Position numbers and translations under genes: made by a program
Shown here: positions 37,801 through 46,183 of the stretch, piece after piece
Layout of the letters: each line of letters starts with the position of its first letter
Numbering within the stretch: the stretch's first letter is position 1
Notes under the pieces: model-generated
The model's database searches: none
The model's input: only the letters and a program-made list of their open reading frames with translations
What the model was told of the DNA's origin: nothing
Source: Saccharospirillum mangrovi
GTDB lineage: Bacteria > Pseudomonadota > Gammaproteobacteria > Pseudomonadales > Natronospirillaceae
Length of the DNA stretch: 64,000 bases
NCBI RefSeq assembly: GCF_003367315.1
Contig: NZ_CP031415.1
Coordinates: 1,300,001-1,364,000, forward strand
Reading direction: 5' to 3'

Positions 37801-38775
37801 TTTGTCGATCTGGAATTTCTGGCGCTGCCGGCGCGCGATGATGACGGCGAGGAAGACCCGGATGCGCCGGAAAATCTGATTGATCCGATGCAGGCTGCGC
37901 GGCCGGAGGACATTCCGCTGACGAATCTGCAAATCGGTCAGCTGTCGATCGGCGAGCGCGATCTGGGCAGTTGGCGCGTGGAACTGGTGCCGGGCGACGA
38001 CGAACTGCAAGTGCGCAACATCCGCGCCGACATTCCTGGCGCCGACTTCAACGGCCAGTTGATCTGGCGCTATCTGGACGAGCGCCATCGCACCGAATTG
38101 AGCGGTGAAGTCGACATCGACAACATTCAAACATTGCTCAACAGCTGGGGCTACGCGCCGGTGCTGGTCAGCAAAGGCGGCCGGTTCGACCTCGATCTGG
38201 ACTGGAACGGCTCGCCCGCCTTCTTCGATTACAGCCGCCTGGAAGGCCGCATCGGTCTGGAACTGACCAACGGCGCCATTCTGGAGTTGGAAGAATACGA
38301 AGGCGTCAAACTGGTCGGCTTGCTCAACTTCACCCGGGTGTTGCGGCGCTTGTCACTCGATTTTTCCGACCTGATTAACGAAGGCATCACTTACGATGTG
38401 ATTCGCGGCGAACTGTTGTTTGATCGCGGTTTCGCCCGCGTCGGCGAACAGTTGATCATCGACGGCCCCGCCACCAAATTCTCCTTCACCGGCGACGCCG
38501 ATCTGGTGCGCGATCAGTTGGATGTCGATATGGTGATGACGGTGCCGCTGTCGAGTACCTTCCCGCTGGTCGCCTTGCTCGCCGGCGTGACGCCACAAGC
38601 AGCGGCGGCGATTTATGTTACCGAGCGGGTGTTCAACAACGAACTGGAACGGCTGAGTTCGGCGCGCGTACACGTCACCGGTTCGCTGGATGAACCGGAA
38701 ATCCGTTTTTACCGCGTGTCCGACGCCACCCAAACGCCGGCCAGCAGCGTATCGCCGTCCAATCCGGAAGAATAA
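34855..38775 (+). CDS. yhdP: YhdP family AsmA-like envelope protein
   Basis: 1306 residues (E. coli YhdP 1266). One N-terminal membrane segment (ALLKVFAFWVLLVAAYLAL) is followed by a very long periplasmic beta-rich region, DUF3971 in the middle, and an AsmA-like C-terminal domain around residues 1080-1280 (FDLDLDWNGSPAFFDYSRLEG, then LNFTRVLRRLSLDFSDL). YhdP is one of the AsmA/TamB-type bridges that move phospholipids from inner to outer membrane. Position after rng is conserved in Gammaproteobacteria. The nitrilase-family gene starts 13 bases after its stop. Confidence 0.95.
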   Translation: MMPFRFGQALLSALLKVFAFWVLLVAAYLALGRQFFPGIERYDQQLSAILTQKLGVEVKIGRLQGQWQRFNPVLIAEEVEIGGQIEVQRLLLEPAIMQSIATLSPVFGRFELDGFSAQVRQTPNGWRMVGLNDQPIETDATEATTSSAWLSVDRLASLVRQQRQVSFSNMTLTVEPQELPSSVLVLSEGRLTGSGENNWLRADAHLVRDTLDVPLELQAESTRSNGDYQVDLYARHGRFDFAPWLQNRWPWLTELDVAGEYWLSLRQDRWQDLTVRLQTDRALLTGSQSQLSLSDAQTELYLSRAEQGFNLWLNQLNQHWALDGTELPSADVPVQAQVQQRDQHWQAQWDRLPVQPFSAWLALNDASGFWPVALPQGELQQGQMQLDAADPSSLTLSAQVANAAMQAAGGAPHIAGLDGELSVTQHHARFRYDDTDIDFELPNVYDSPFHFSRLAGELDVRWWPGVGAQLASRHQARIVPDDTQQQLGLSDLDMDARWRLNLPMGDADRELGYQLAIEVPKAPLGWVQRLRPDRQIPESAREWIADNVLAGEFSNLSFALTTANRQGRLVQTGLSLDADFTDARVRVEPSWPVLNQGVGRLVIGLDRLDVNAQSARLAGLTLNGGHLGFPYNDQRLDLDMNVSGPASSALALFQKGPLADVAGDALTGWQASGDSQAQVKVAIPLNGGVPQANVLGRLSNGRLQLPEQQLDIKQLNGELNYNDEQGLYSPRLNGVLFGSPYRASLRTVQQAAAEVIELNVSGTAPLADWGRWLNDPWLSARSERTAARARLRFGDQTDIDIRSSLIGVPIDLPAPLGKDAQTAAPLAIQLQQGPNQPGWHVHLDYDGLVTAVLELDAQNALNGGTLAINQPLRLRRNEAGLFIDARLDEADIDEWKAALLALLSPYATATEATDAAVRADITEQLGWLREVNLVGQRWTNFGQLWTEPRVQIQRGDEAWLAQVTANEVAGRLSQPFDPSEPLFVDLEFLALPARDDDGEEDPDAPENLIDPMQAARPEDIPLTNLQIGQLSIGERDLGSWRVELVPGDDELQVRNIRADIPGADFNGQLIWRYLDERHRTELSGEVDIDNIQTLLNSWGYAPVLVSKGGRFDLDLDWNGSPAFFDYSRLEGRIGLELTNGAILELEEYEGVKLVGLLNFTRVLRRLSLDFSDLINEGITYDVIRGELLFDRGFARVGEQLIIDGPATKFSFTGDADLVRDQLDVDMVMTVPLSSTFPLVALLAGVTPQAAAAIYVTERVFNNELERLSSARVHVTGSLDEPEIRFYRVSDATQTPASSVSPSNPEE

Positions 38776-38788
38776 GCGGGAGGTCGAG

Positions 38789-39595
38789 ATGAAATGGTAT
38801 CTGGCGCAAATGATCAGCGGGCCGGACACGGCGGCCAATCTGGCTGCGGTGCAGCGTCATTTGATCGAGGCGCAACGCCAAGGCTGCGATGCCGTTCAAC
38901 TGCCGGAAATGTTCGCCCGTTTCGGCACCTCCAAAAACGCCGACATCGCGGATTTTGAAGCCGATTTCAACGGCCCGGTCGGCGCACCGCTGCGCGACTG
39001 GGCGCGTCAGTATCGGCTGTGGATCGTGGCCGGCACCGTGCCGGTTCGCGTGGCGGGTGAAGAACGGCCCCGGGCGCGGTTGCATGTGCTCGATGCCGAC
39101 GGCGAACTGCGCGCCCAGTACGACAAAATTCACCTGTTCGATGCCACCGTCGGCGACGCCCAGGGCCGCTATCGCGAGTCCGATTACTATCAGCCCGGCG
39201 AGACCGACGCCAAAACCGTCGACACGCCCTGGGGCCGGTGGGGTTTGAGTGTTTGTTACGACCTGCGCTTTCCCGAACTCTACCGCCGCCTGCGCGCTGA
39301 CGGCGCCGACACGCTGCTGGCGCCCTCCGCTTTTACCTTCACCACCGGCCAGGCGCACTGGGAATTGTTGTGTCGCGCCCGGGCGGTGGAAAACGGCTGC
39401 TATCTGGTCGCTGCCAATCAGGGCGGCCAGCACGACGCCAAACGTCACAGTTGGGGCCATTCATTAATGGCCGATCCGTGGGGTGAGGTGGTGCAATTGG
39501 GCGAAGGTGAAACCGGCCTGTGTGTGGAAACGGACATGGCGCGCCTGGCCGAGGTGCGCCGTAATCTGCCCAGTTGGGACAACCGCCGTTTCTAG
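38789..39595 (+). CDS. Carbon-nitrogen hydrolase (Nit-type deaminated-glutathione amidase-like)
   Basis: 268 residues from ATG 38789, preceded by GGGAGG. The nitrilase triad is visible: Glu in QLPEMFARFG, Lys in YDKIHLFD and Cys in SVCYDLRFPELYR. Proteins of this branch (Nit1, YbeM) hydrolyse the amide of deaminated glutathione, a metabolite-repair reaction. Its place at the end of the mreB-yhdP run is conserved. Its TAG shares the sequence CTAG with the stop of the convergent NRDE gene. Confidence 0.9.
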   Translation: MKWYLAQMISGPDTAANLAAVQRHLIEAQRQGCDAVQLPEMFARFGTSKNADIADFEADFNGPVGAPLRDWARQYRLWIVAGTVPVRVAGEERPRARLHVLDADGELRAQYDKIHLFDATVGDAQGRYRESDYYQPGETDAKTVDTPWGRWGLSVCYDLRFPELYRRLRADGADTLLAPSAFTFTTGQAHWELLCRARAVENGCYLVAANQGGQHDAKRHSWGHSLMADPWGEVVQLGEGETGLCVETDMARLAEVRRNLPSWDNRRF

Positions 39596-40371
39596 CCGGC
39601 TTGCCAATCAAACTGGCGGCTTGCTGTTGCCTCGCCCGCCGCATTCAACTGAGTTTCCTGAACGTTTATCTGATCGTCTTGATGCACACGCAGCCAGGTT
39701 CGGCAGCGGGTGCCATAGCGCTCGCCGGTGATGGTCTGGGCGGAGAGCTGGCGTTCGATGTCCAGCGGTACGCCGGTGCTGGGCAACGCTGAATCGTTCG
39801 CCGGAGTTTGATCGGTTAACACTCTTGCGGCGTTGAAATCGCGTTCCAGGATGTCGGTCTGTGCCGTCATCTGCGCGATGGCGGCCTGAGTTTTCGGCCA
39901 GGGTGTGTCCAGGGCGTCGTTACTGACGGCGTGAATGCCGGGCGTCAGCCAGTGGCCGGCGGGATGGTCGGAGCTGAACCACAGCAAGCGCTGACGATTG
40001 CCAACAACCAGATTAAAGCCGCCATAACCCGTTATCTCTGTTTGAACGTCGTGGTGAAAATCGTCGAGCGTGCCACCAGCGGCCAGGGTGTCGATAAAGC
40101 GCAGCGGCAGTTCGCCGCGGCTGCGTTCGGCATTGCGACCGATGTAACCGGGGCGGATGTTGGTCAGCAGCGCAAAATCACCGCCTTCGCCAATCGCCAG
40201 CCAGGTGCCGCCGGCTTGCTGATCGCGACCGGCCAATAGTGTTGGTCGCTGAGCCTCAGCCGGCCACCAATGCATCGGCTCGGTCGGCCGGCCACGAAAC
40301 TCATCGCGATTGGCGACCACCAACAAAGGAACGGCGGCCTCAGGCCGCCAGTTCAATACCATTAAGCACAT
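39592..40371 (-). CDS. NRDE (TANGO2-like) family protein
   Basis: 259 residues. The start MCLMVLNWRP and the signature VANRDEFRGRPTEPMHWW identify the NRDE family, related to mammalian TANGO2. Cysteine 2 stands where Ntn hydrolases have their nucleophile, but the biochemical role in bacteria is unsettled (haem or acyl-CoA related roles were proposed for TANGO2). It is monocistronic; a palindromic repeat lies directly upstream. Confidence 0.88.
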   Translation of the reverse strand: MCLMVLNWRPEAAVPLLVVANRDEFRGRPTEPMHWWPAEAQRPTLLAGRDQQAGGTWLAIGEGGDFALLTNIRPGYIGRNAERSRGELPLRFIDTLAAGGTLDDFHHDVQTEITGYGGFNLVVGNRQRLLWFSSDHPAGHWLTPGIHAVSNDALDTPWPKTQAAIAQMTAQTDILERDFNAARVLTDQTPANDSALPSTGVPLDIERQLSAQTITGERYGTRCRTWLRVHQDDQINVQETQLNAAGEATASRQFDWQAG

Positions 40372-40386
40372 TTGGGCTCCTTTGGA

Positions 40387-40496
40387 GCGGGAGACGCTAA
40401 TTTGCGGGAGACGCTGGACGGGAGACGGAAGACGCTTGTTAGCAGCGAGAGTGCAACGCTCTTCAGCGTCTCCCGTCTCCCGTCAAGCGTCTCCCA
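40387..40496. repeat. Dispersed palindromic intergenic repeat, copy 3
   Basis: The longest copy. Three left arms (CGGGAGACGCT at 40388, the same extended with GG at 40405, then ACGGGAGACGGAAGACGC) face three right arms (CAGCGTCTCCCG, TCTCCCGTC, AAGCGTCTCCC). It fills nearly all of the 133 bases between the divergent-spaced DUF1338 stop and the NRDE start. Confidence 0.85.
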
Positions 40497-40504
40497 CGGC
40501 GGCC

Positions 40505-41311
40505 TCAGCCGCCACGCATATCCGTCGATTCAAAAATCTTGTCGGCGCTGGCGGCGACAAAACCCTGATACAGCTGGCCGTCTTCGTTCAGATAGCGCTT
40601 GGCGAATTCGTAATAGCAGGTGGTGACGTCGTGCGTTTCACCGCCGGCGAACGCAAACGGTTGCACGCTGGCTTTGGTCGAGCCTTGCTCCAGCAGCACC
40701 TCGGGCGTGCCTTTAACGCGGCCGCCGCTGGCGTTGATGGCAAAGCCCAGGTCTTCAACCAGGGTGTTGATGGCTTCGATGCTGTCGATGTCGCGCAGCG
40801 CGTTGACGTCGATGGTGAAGTGGTTGCAGCGCAAACCGATCACCGACAGCCAGGCGGCGTATTCACTTTCGGCGGCCAGTTGCTGATAGTCCGCCCAGCT
40901 CGGAACGTCCCACAGCGGGCCGCGCCAGAAGATGGACGCATCGCTGACATCGTTCGGATCAATCTGTTCGATCAGACCGTCGATCAGCCGCTGCGCGCCG
41001 GTCGACAATTCTTCCACCCGCAACTCGCTCAAAAAGATGCGCGGCTGTTCCGGGTTAGGCGGAATGTAGCCAAAGGCGTCGAGTTTCTTCTCAGCGAAGT
41101 TATACGGCTCGTAACGCTGGTAACCCATGTCGAGAATAAAGGGTTCCAGTTTTTCCAATGCAATCGGGCCGCGGTTAAAGGTCCGGAAGGCGACGTGATC
41201 GTTTTGAATCCGCTCGCCACGGCTGCGCAACGCCTGGGCGATGGTCTCGGCCTGGGGCGTCATGCGGATGTAATCCTGCCAGAGGTGGTCAAAAAAAGTA
41301 TCGATGTGCAT
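40505..41311 (-). CDS. DUF1338 (HglS-like) non-haem iron protein
   Basis: 268 residues, the short form of DUF1338. The histidines in QNDHVAFRTF (H39) and CNHFTIDVN and a later glutamate are likely iron ligands, as in the vicinal-oxygen-chelate fold of HglS. HglS turns 2-oxoadipate into 2-hydroxyglutarate in lysine breakdown. HglS itself is longer and no lysine-catabolic genes are near, so the substrate here may differ. The start is at ATG 41311. Confidence 0.82.
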   Translation of the reverse strand: MHIDTFFDHLWQDYIRMTPQAETIAQALRSRGERIQNDHVAFRTFNRGPIALEKLEPFILDMGYQRYEPYNFAEKKLDAFGYIPPNPEQPRIFLSELRVEELSTGAQRLIDGLIEQIDPNDVSDASIFWRGPLWDVPSWADYQQLAAESEYAAWLSVIGLRCNHFTIDVNALRDIDSIEAINTLVEDLGFAINASGGRVKGTPEVLLEQGSTKASVQPFAFAGGETHDVTTCYYEFAKRYLNEDGQLYQGFVAASADKIFESTDMRGG

Positions 41312-41502
41312 GAGGCGTCTCCGCGCTTTTTATTTGCCGGCCAGTCTAGAGCCGGTTGGCGACTTTGGGTTAACAAGGCCACGCCGTCAATTTGTCGCAG
41401 CGCGACTTCTTATCCCCAGGGCGACTTATCCGTAGTGCGACTTCCCAAGTGCCGCGCACATCGCTAGGGTGCGCTCTGATTTCTTACCGTTAAGGAAAAG
41501 CG

Positions 41503-42126
41503 ATGCCTGCCTGGTGGCCTTTTGTTCTGGTGTATACCGCCGCTGTGATCAGCCCGGGGCCGGATTTCGCGCTGGTGGTGCGCACGGCGTTAACGCGTGG
41601 CCGCCGCGCCAGCGCGCTGAACGCGCTCGGTATCGGTTGCGGCGTGACCTTTCATACGCTTATCGCCGTACTCGGCATCAGTGCCTTGGTGCAGTCGTCG
41701 TCGGCCCTGGCGATAACCTTACCCTGGTTGGGCATTGGTTATTTGCTGTATCTGGGCTGGGGCGGTTTGAGCGCACAACCGGCCACCGAGACCGATATCG
41801 AACTGTCTGAGACCGGTTCCGGCCGCAGCGATTTCTGGCGCGGTTTCTGGACCAATGTGCTGAACCCGAAAGCGCTGCTGTTTTTCTCGGCGATTCTGGT
41901 GCAACTGGTGGCGGGGCTGAATGGTTGGATGCAGGCCGCGCTGGTGATCTACGTGTTTATTGTCACCAGCGCCTGGTTTGCCGGAGTGGGATTGCTGCTG
42001 GCGCGACCGGCGCTGCGCCAGCGTTTCCTGCGGCGCCGGCATTGGATTGATCGCGGCGCCGGCGCCATTTTTATCGTCTTGTCGCTGCTGTTTGTTGTTG
42101 ATTGGTGGCAGCGCTGGCTGAGTTGA
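41503..42126 (+). CDS. LysE/RhtB-family amino-acid exporter
   Basis: 207 residues with six hydrophobic segments. AAVISPGPDFALVVRTALTRG and the TNVLNPKALLFFSAIL segment are the LysE family signature. It is predicted to export a small amino acid across the inner membrane. AAGGAAAAGCG precedes the ATG. Three GCGACTT direct repeats lie upstream (41402-41443). Its stop is one base from that of the convergent rarD. Confidence 0.9.
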   Translation: MPAWWPFVLVYTAAVISPGPDFALVVRTALTRGRRASALNALGIGCGVTFHTLIAVLGISALVQSSSALAITLPWLGIGYLLYLGWGGLSAQPATETDIELSETGSGRSDFWRGFWTNVLNPKALLFFSAILVQLVAGLNGWMQAALVIYVFIVTSAWFAGVGLLLARPALRQRFLRRRHWIDRGAGAIFIVLSLLFVVDWWQRWLS

Positions 42127-42127
42127 T

Positions 42128-43048
42128 TCAGGTCGGTTCGGCGACAGCCAGTTCATCGCTGACACGACGTCGCGAGCGGCGCATCTGCCGCAACGAATCG
42201 ACGGAGATGATCAGCAGCGCCAGCCAGATTAAACCGAAGGTCACCAGTTTGGCCGGGCTCAACGGTTCGCCGTAAATAAAGACCGCCGACAGAAACATGC
42301 CGCTTGGCGCGATGTACTGGAAGAAGCCCAGCGCCGTCAGGCTGATGCGATTGGCCGCTGCGGCAAACAGCATCAGCGGCGTCATGGATACCGGGCCGGC
42401 ACCGATCAGCAACAGGTTTACCCACCAGGCATTGTTCAACGGGTTGCTGGTCGGCGTTTGCACGATGAACAGATAGAGCAGACCGACTGGCAACAGCAGG
42501 CCGGTTTCCAGCGCCATGCCGGTCAGGCTGTCGACGCCGAGTTTTTTCCGCACCAGACCATACACCGCAAAGCTCGACGCCAGCGCCAGCGCAATCCACG
42601 GCAACTGACCGAACTGAATCATCTCAAACACCACCGCCGACACGCACAGCGCCGCCGCCAGAGTGCGCACTTTATCGAGCCGTTCACCGAAGAAAATCAT
42701 GCCCAGCAAAATGCTCATCAGCGGGTTGATGTAGTAACCCAGGCTGGCACTCAGCATGAAGTTGGCGTTGATCGCCCAGATGAACAAACCCCAGTTGAAA
42801 CCGATCAGCGCTGTGGAAGCCAGCAACGCCAGCAAGGATTTGGGCGAGCGCAGTACGGCCAGCAAAGCAGGGCCTTTGCGCCACAGCAAAATGATCGCCA
42901 GCGTAATCACAAACGACCAGATCACCCGGTGGGCGAGAATTTCCACCGCCGGCACAAAGTTGAGCAATTTGAGGTACATGGGCGCAACGGCCCAGATGCT
43001 GTAAGCGAACAGAGCATAGATCGCGCCGGTTTTGGTGGTGTTGTCCAT
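42128..43048 (-). CDS. rarD: RarD-type EamA-family transporter
   Basis: 306 residues with ten predicted membrane segments. The start AIYALFAYSIWAVAPMYLKLL, the segment FNWGLFIWAINANFMLSASLGYYINP and LTALGFFQYIAPSGMFL are typical of RarD. EamA proteins are drug/metabolite transporters; RarD was named for chloramphenicol sensitivity, but its physiological substrate is unknown. It stands alone on the minus strand downstream of the MocR gene (46-base gap). Confidence 0.92.
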   Translation of the reverse strand: MDNTTKTGAIYALFAYSIWAVAPMYLKLLNFVPAVEILAHRVIWSFVITLAIILLWRKGPALLAVLRSPKSLLALLASTALIGFNWGLFIWAINANFMLSASLGYYINPLMSILLGMIFFGERLDKVRTLAAALCVSAVVFEMIQFGQLPWIALALASSFAVYGLVRKKLGVDSLTGMALETGLLLPVGLLYLFIVQTPTSNPLNNAWWVNLLLIGAGPVSMTPLMLFAAAANRISLTALGFFQYIAPSGMFLSAVFIYGEPLSPAKLVTFGLIWLALLIISVDSLRQMRRSRRRVSDELAVAEPT

Positions 43049-43094
43049 GGGGTGTCCTGATGTCAGTGAAAAAGCGTCAGTGAAAAAGCGTTCG

Positions 43095-44486
43095 TTAAAT
43101 GTGGTTCAGTGAATCGCGGCCGTAGACCGGCTCGCCGATCAGTTGAATCAGGGTGTCGATGGCGTCGAGCAAAGTGGCGCGTTGAATCTGCCCGCCAATG
43201 CACAGGCGGACCGCTTGCGGCGCGGCGTACTGGCCGGCGGCAAAGACTTCGGCGGCCTTGATGCGAATGCGATGTTCGGCAGCGCGCTCGACCAGATTCA
43301 CCGCCCGCCACGGCGATGGCAGTTCCAGCCAGACGTTGAAACCGCCGCAACGCGCGGTTAATCCGGCCGCCGTAAAACGCGCCTGAATGGCGTTGTGGCG
43401 CCAGTCCAGTTCGGCTTTTTGGGTGGCAATCAATTGGTCGGCGTAGCCGGAGGTCAGCCACTCGCAGGCAACTTCGGTGGTCAGCGGAACCGCCATCCAG
43501 CAGGTGGCGCGGAAGGCGGCGCTCAACGCCGGAATCCAACGTTCCGGGCCGCGCATAAAGCCAACGTGCAAACCGCCACACAGCGCTTTCGACAGGCTGG
43601 CGATGGTCACTGTCAGGTCCGGGTGGCGGGCCGAAAACGACGGCCGGTCCGGCTCGCCCAAACACCCCTGAACGTCGTCTTCGAGCACCACGATCTGATA
43701 TTGCCGACACAGCCGTGCCAACTCATCAATGCGTTGCGCCGACATGGCACCACCGGTCGGGTTGTGTTGGCGGGTCATCAAATACAGCACGCGCGGTGGC
43801 TGGCGCAGACACTGCGCTTCCAGCGCGCCGGGCAGTAAGCCTTCGTCATCAAACGCCAACGGCATCAGGCGCAGGCCCTGCTGGTTGGCGGCAGCGACCA
43901 GACCCGGATAGGTCAGTCCTTCGCAAGCCACGCCATCGCCCGCCTGGGTTAGACCCAGCAGCGCGACGAAAAAGCCGTGCTGGCCACCCAAAGTAACCAT
44001 GATTTCATCGGCGCTGTAATCGCCCAGCCCGGTTTGTTGCAGCCACTGGCGGCCCACTTCGCGCTGGTGCGGCAAGCCGAATTCCGATTGATAACGCAGC
44101 AAGTGAGGCAGTACTGGCGAGTCCTGCAGACGCACCAGGCTCTGTTGCAACTGTTCCGCCTGGTCCAGCTCCAATGCCTTGGAAAACCCCAGGTCGATGC
44201 CGGTGTCGACGGTTGAGTCGGTCACCTGAAAATCCGTCGTCGGCACGGTCGCACCGCGCACATAAGTACCGCTGCCAACACGGGCTTCCACCAGACGACG
44301 GCGCTCAGCCTCGGCGTAAGCACGCGTCACAGTGCCGACGGTAACGCCCAACTCTTCCGCCAGTTGGCGATGCGTCGGCAGCCGGTCGCCCGGCTTCAGG
44401 TCGCCATCTTGCAGCGCCTGCTCGATGCGGCTGGCGAGCGCCTTGTATTTGGGGCCGGTGCATTGGTCGAGGTTGAAAATTGTCAT
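43095..44486 (-). CDS. MocR-type GntR/aminotransferase transcriptional regulator
   Basis: 463 residues. An N-terminal GntR winged helix (LPTHRQLAEELGVTVGTVTR) is joined to a fold-type I aminotransferase domain with the PLP lysine in TIASLSKALCGGLHVG. MocR proteins use PLP or its aldimine as effector and usually control a neighbouring gene. It is divergent from alaX-phzF-lysE, its likely target. ATG 44486 is chosen because the family begins near TIFNLDQ; a frame from 44534 adds 16 unlike residues. Confidence 0.92.
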   Translation of the reverse strand: MTIFNLDQCTGPKYKALASRIEQALQDGDLKPGDRLPTHRQLAEELGVTVGTVTRAYAEAERRRLVEARVGSGTYVRGATVPTTDFQVTDSTVDTGIDLGFSKALELDQAEQLQQSLVRLQDSPVLPHLLRYQSEFGLPHQREVGRQWLQQTGLGDYSADEIMVTLGGQHGFFVALLGLTQAGDGVACEGLTYPGLVAAANQQGLRLMPLAFDDEGLLPGALEAQCLRQPPRVLYLMTRQHNPTGGAMSAQRIDELARLCRQYQIVVLEDDVQGCLGEPDRPSFSARHPDLTVTIASLSKALCGGLHVGFMRGPERWIPALSAAFRATCWMAVPLTTEVACEWLTSGYADQLIATQKAELDWRHNAIQARFTAAGLTARCGGFNVWLELPSPWRAVNLVERAAEHRIRIKAAEVFAAGQYAAPQAVRLCIGGQIQRATLLDAIDTLIQLIGEPVYGRDSLNHI

Positions 44487-44671
44487 GGTGACAAAGATTT
44501 GCTTGCAGCCAAGTGTCTGCGCATTAGACTGCAATTGTGCCTATTTGCCAAGGTTTCAATCACAACGAAGTTTGGCGGGAAGCCCCGCAGAATCACCGCT
44601 GTAGCGTGAGTGAAGTTAAACCGCGTTGCTGCCTCAGTGTCGAAATTGTACCCATACAAAAAGGAGTCAAG

Positions 44672-45370
44672 ATGCGACAGCCGTTTCAATTGGATGCCTA
44701 CCAAACGCAGGCCACCGCTCAGGTGGTGAGTTATCAGGATCAGCGGCTGGTCTTGGACAGCACGCTGTTCTACCCGCGCGGTGGCGGTCAGCCGGGCGAT
44801 ATCGGTTGGATCAGCGCTCAGGGGCAACGCATTGAGGTAGTGGACACCCGCTACAGCGACGACCGTTCGCGCATCGAACATCACCTGGCCGAAGCGGTTG
44901 ATTGGGCACCGGGCGACCGCGTTGAACTGGAGTTGAATTGGGATCGACGCCACCGCCACATGCGCATGCACACCTGCCTGCATCTGCTGTGTCATCTGAT
45001 CAAAGATCCGGTCACCGGCGGCAATGTCGGAGCCGAGCAAAGCCGCGCCGAATTCGACCTGACCACGCCGATCGACAAAGCCGAACTCGAAGCACAATTG
45101 AACGCCTTGATCGCTCAGGGCGCCGAAGTCACCACCGAGTGGCTGCCGGAATCGATTCTCGACGAACAACCGGAACTGGTGCGCACCATGAGTGTTCAAC
45201 CACCACGCGGTGCCGGTGAATTACGCATGGTGCGGGTCGCGGGTCTGGACTATCAGCCCTGCGGCGGCACCCACGTGAAGAACATTCGCGAAATTGGCCA
45301 GGTGCGCATTCCGTCGATCAAGAGCAAAGGCAAACAGAACAAACGCATCAATGTTGAGTTGGTGAATTAA
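44672..45370 (+). CDS. Alanyl-tRNA editing protein AlaX-like
   Basis: 232 residues from ATG 44672 behind AAAGGAG. The second additional domain fold of threonyl/alanyl-tRNA synthetases is clear: FYPRGGGQPGDIG, the zinc-binding HMRMHTCLHLL and CGGTHVKNIREIG. AlaX proteins deacylate Ser-tRNA(Ala) or Gly-tRNA(Ala) in trans. An upstream in-frame extension to 44537 carries no similarity. It leads a three-gene unit with phzF and lysE and is divergent from the MocR regulator. Confidence 0.92.
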   Translation: MRQPFQLDAYQTQATAQVVSYQDQRLVLDSTLFYPRGGGQPGDIGWISAQGQRIEVVDTRYSDDRSRIEHHLAEAVDWAPGDRVELELNWDRRHRHMRMHTCLHLLCHLIKDPVTGGNVGAEQSRAEFDLTTPIDKAELEAQLNALIAQGAEVTTEWLPESILDEQPELVRTMSVQPPRGAGELRMVRVAGLDYQPCGGTHVKNIREIGQVRIPSIKSKGKQNKRINVELVN

Positions 45371-45391
45371 ACCTCAGGGGATTTTGTGGTT

Positions 45392-46183
45392 ATGGCGTTT
45401 CCGATTTATCAGGTCGATGCCTTTGCTGACGCTATTTTTCAAGGCAATCCAGCGGCGGTGATGGTGCTAAACGAACCCTTGCGCGAGTCAATAATGCAGC
45501 AACTGGCGATGGAAAATAATTTGTCGGAAACCGCCTTTGTCTGTCGTCAGGGTGACGACTGGCAGATTCGTTGGTTTACCCCAGGCCAGGAAGTGAAACT
45601 CTGTGGCCACGCCACCTTGGCCAGTGCGCATGTGCTATGGAATGAACTGAATTGCAGTGATGACATCCTGCGACTTCACAGCCGCAGCGGCCTGTTAGAA
45701 GTGCGTCGTCGTGGCGATTTGCTGGAGTTGGATTTCCCCGCTTACCGGCCGGAAGCCCAAACTTTGCCAGCAGAAATATTAGGCATTTTGGGGCACAACC
45801 CCGTCGAAACGGTTGTCGACGATTTTATGATGGCGGTGCTCGACAGCGAGCAACAAGTCGCCGACTTCGAACGCGATTTTTCCCAATGTCTTGCCGCCGA
45901 CCACGCCGTTATTTTGACAGCGCGCAGTGAACGTCCGGGTGTCGATTTTGTTTCGCGCGTCTTCTGCGGGCCTAACAGCGACCTAATCGAAGACCCGGTC
46001 ACCGGCTCCGCCCACTGTCTTTTGGCGCCGTACTGGGGCGCCAAGTTGGACAAAACGATTTTGCAGGCCGAGCAGATTTCTAAACGCGGTGGACGGCTGG
46101 AATGTGAATTGAAAGGCGACCGTGTACGCATCCGTGGAAGAGCTAAAACTTACTTAAGAGGTTTTGTTGAATGGACGTCCTGA
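45392..46183 (+). CDS. PhzF-family isomerase/epimerase-like protein
   Basis: 263 residues from ATG 45392; a GTG at 45386 is an alternative closer to AGGGG. The start FPIYQVDAFADAIFQGNPAAV, the catalytic glutamate in MENNLSETAFV and the CGHATLASAHVL motif define PhzF, a diaminopimelate-epimerase-like fold. Only PhzF itself acts in phenazine synthesis; no other phz genes are present, so the substrate is unknown. It lies 21 bases after alaX and overlaps lysE by 13 bases. Confidence 0.9.
   Translation: MAFPIYQVDAFADAIFQGNPAAVMVLNEPLRESIMQQLAMENNLSETAFVCRQGDDWQIRWFTPGQEVKLCGHATLASAHVLWNELNCSDDILRLHSRSGLLEVRRRGDLLELDFPAYRPEAQTLPAEILGILGHNPVETVVDDFMMAVLDSEQQVADFERDFSQCLAADHAVILTARSERPGVDFVSRVFCGPNSDLIEDPVTGSAHCLLAPYWGAKLDKTILQAEQISKRGGRLECELKGDRVRIRGRAKTYLRGFVEWTS

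Noticed and set aside
40310-41467. A 385-codon plus-strand frame
   Set aside because: Runs through the repeat element and antisense to the DUF1338 gene; no motifs or ribosome binding site.
45392-46183. Phenazine biosynthesis gene phzF
   Set aside because: The fold is PhzF-like, but no phzA-E/G genes are nearby; most such proteins are not part of phenazine synthesis.
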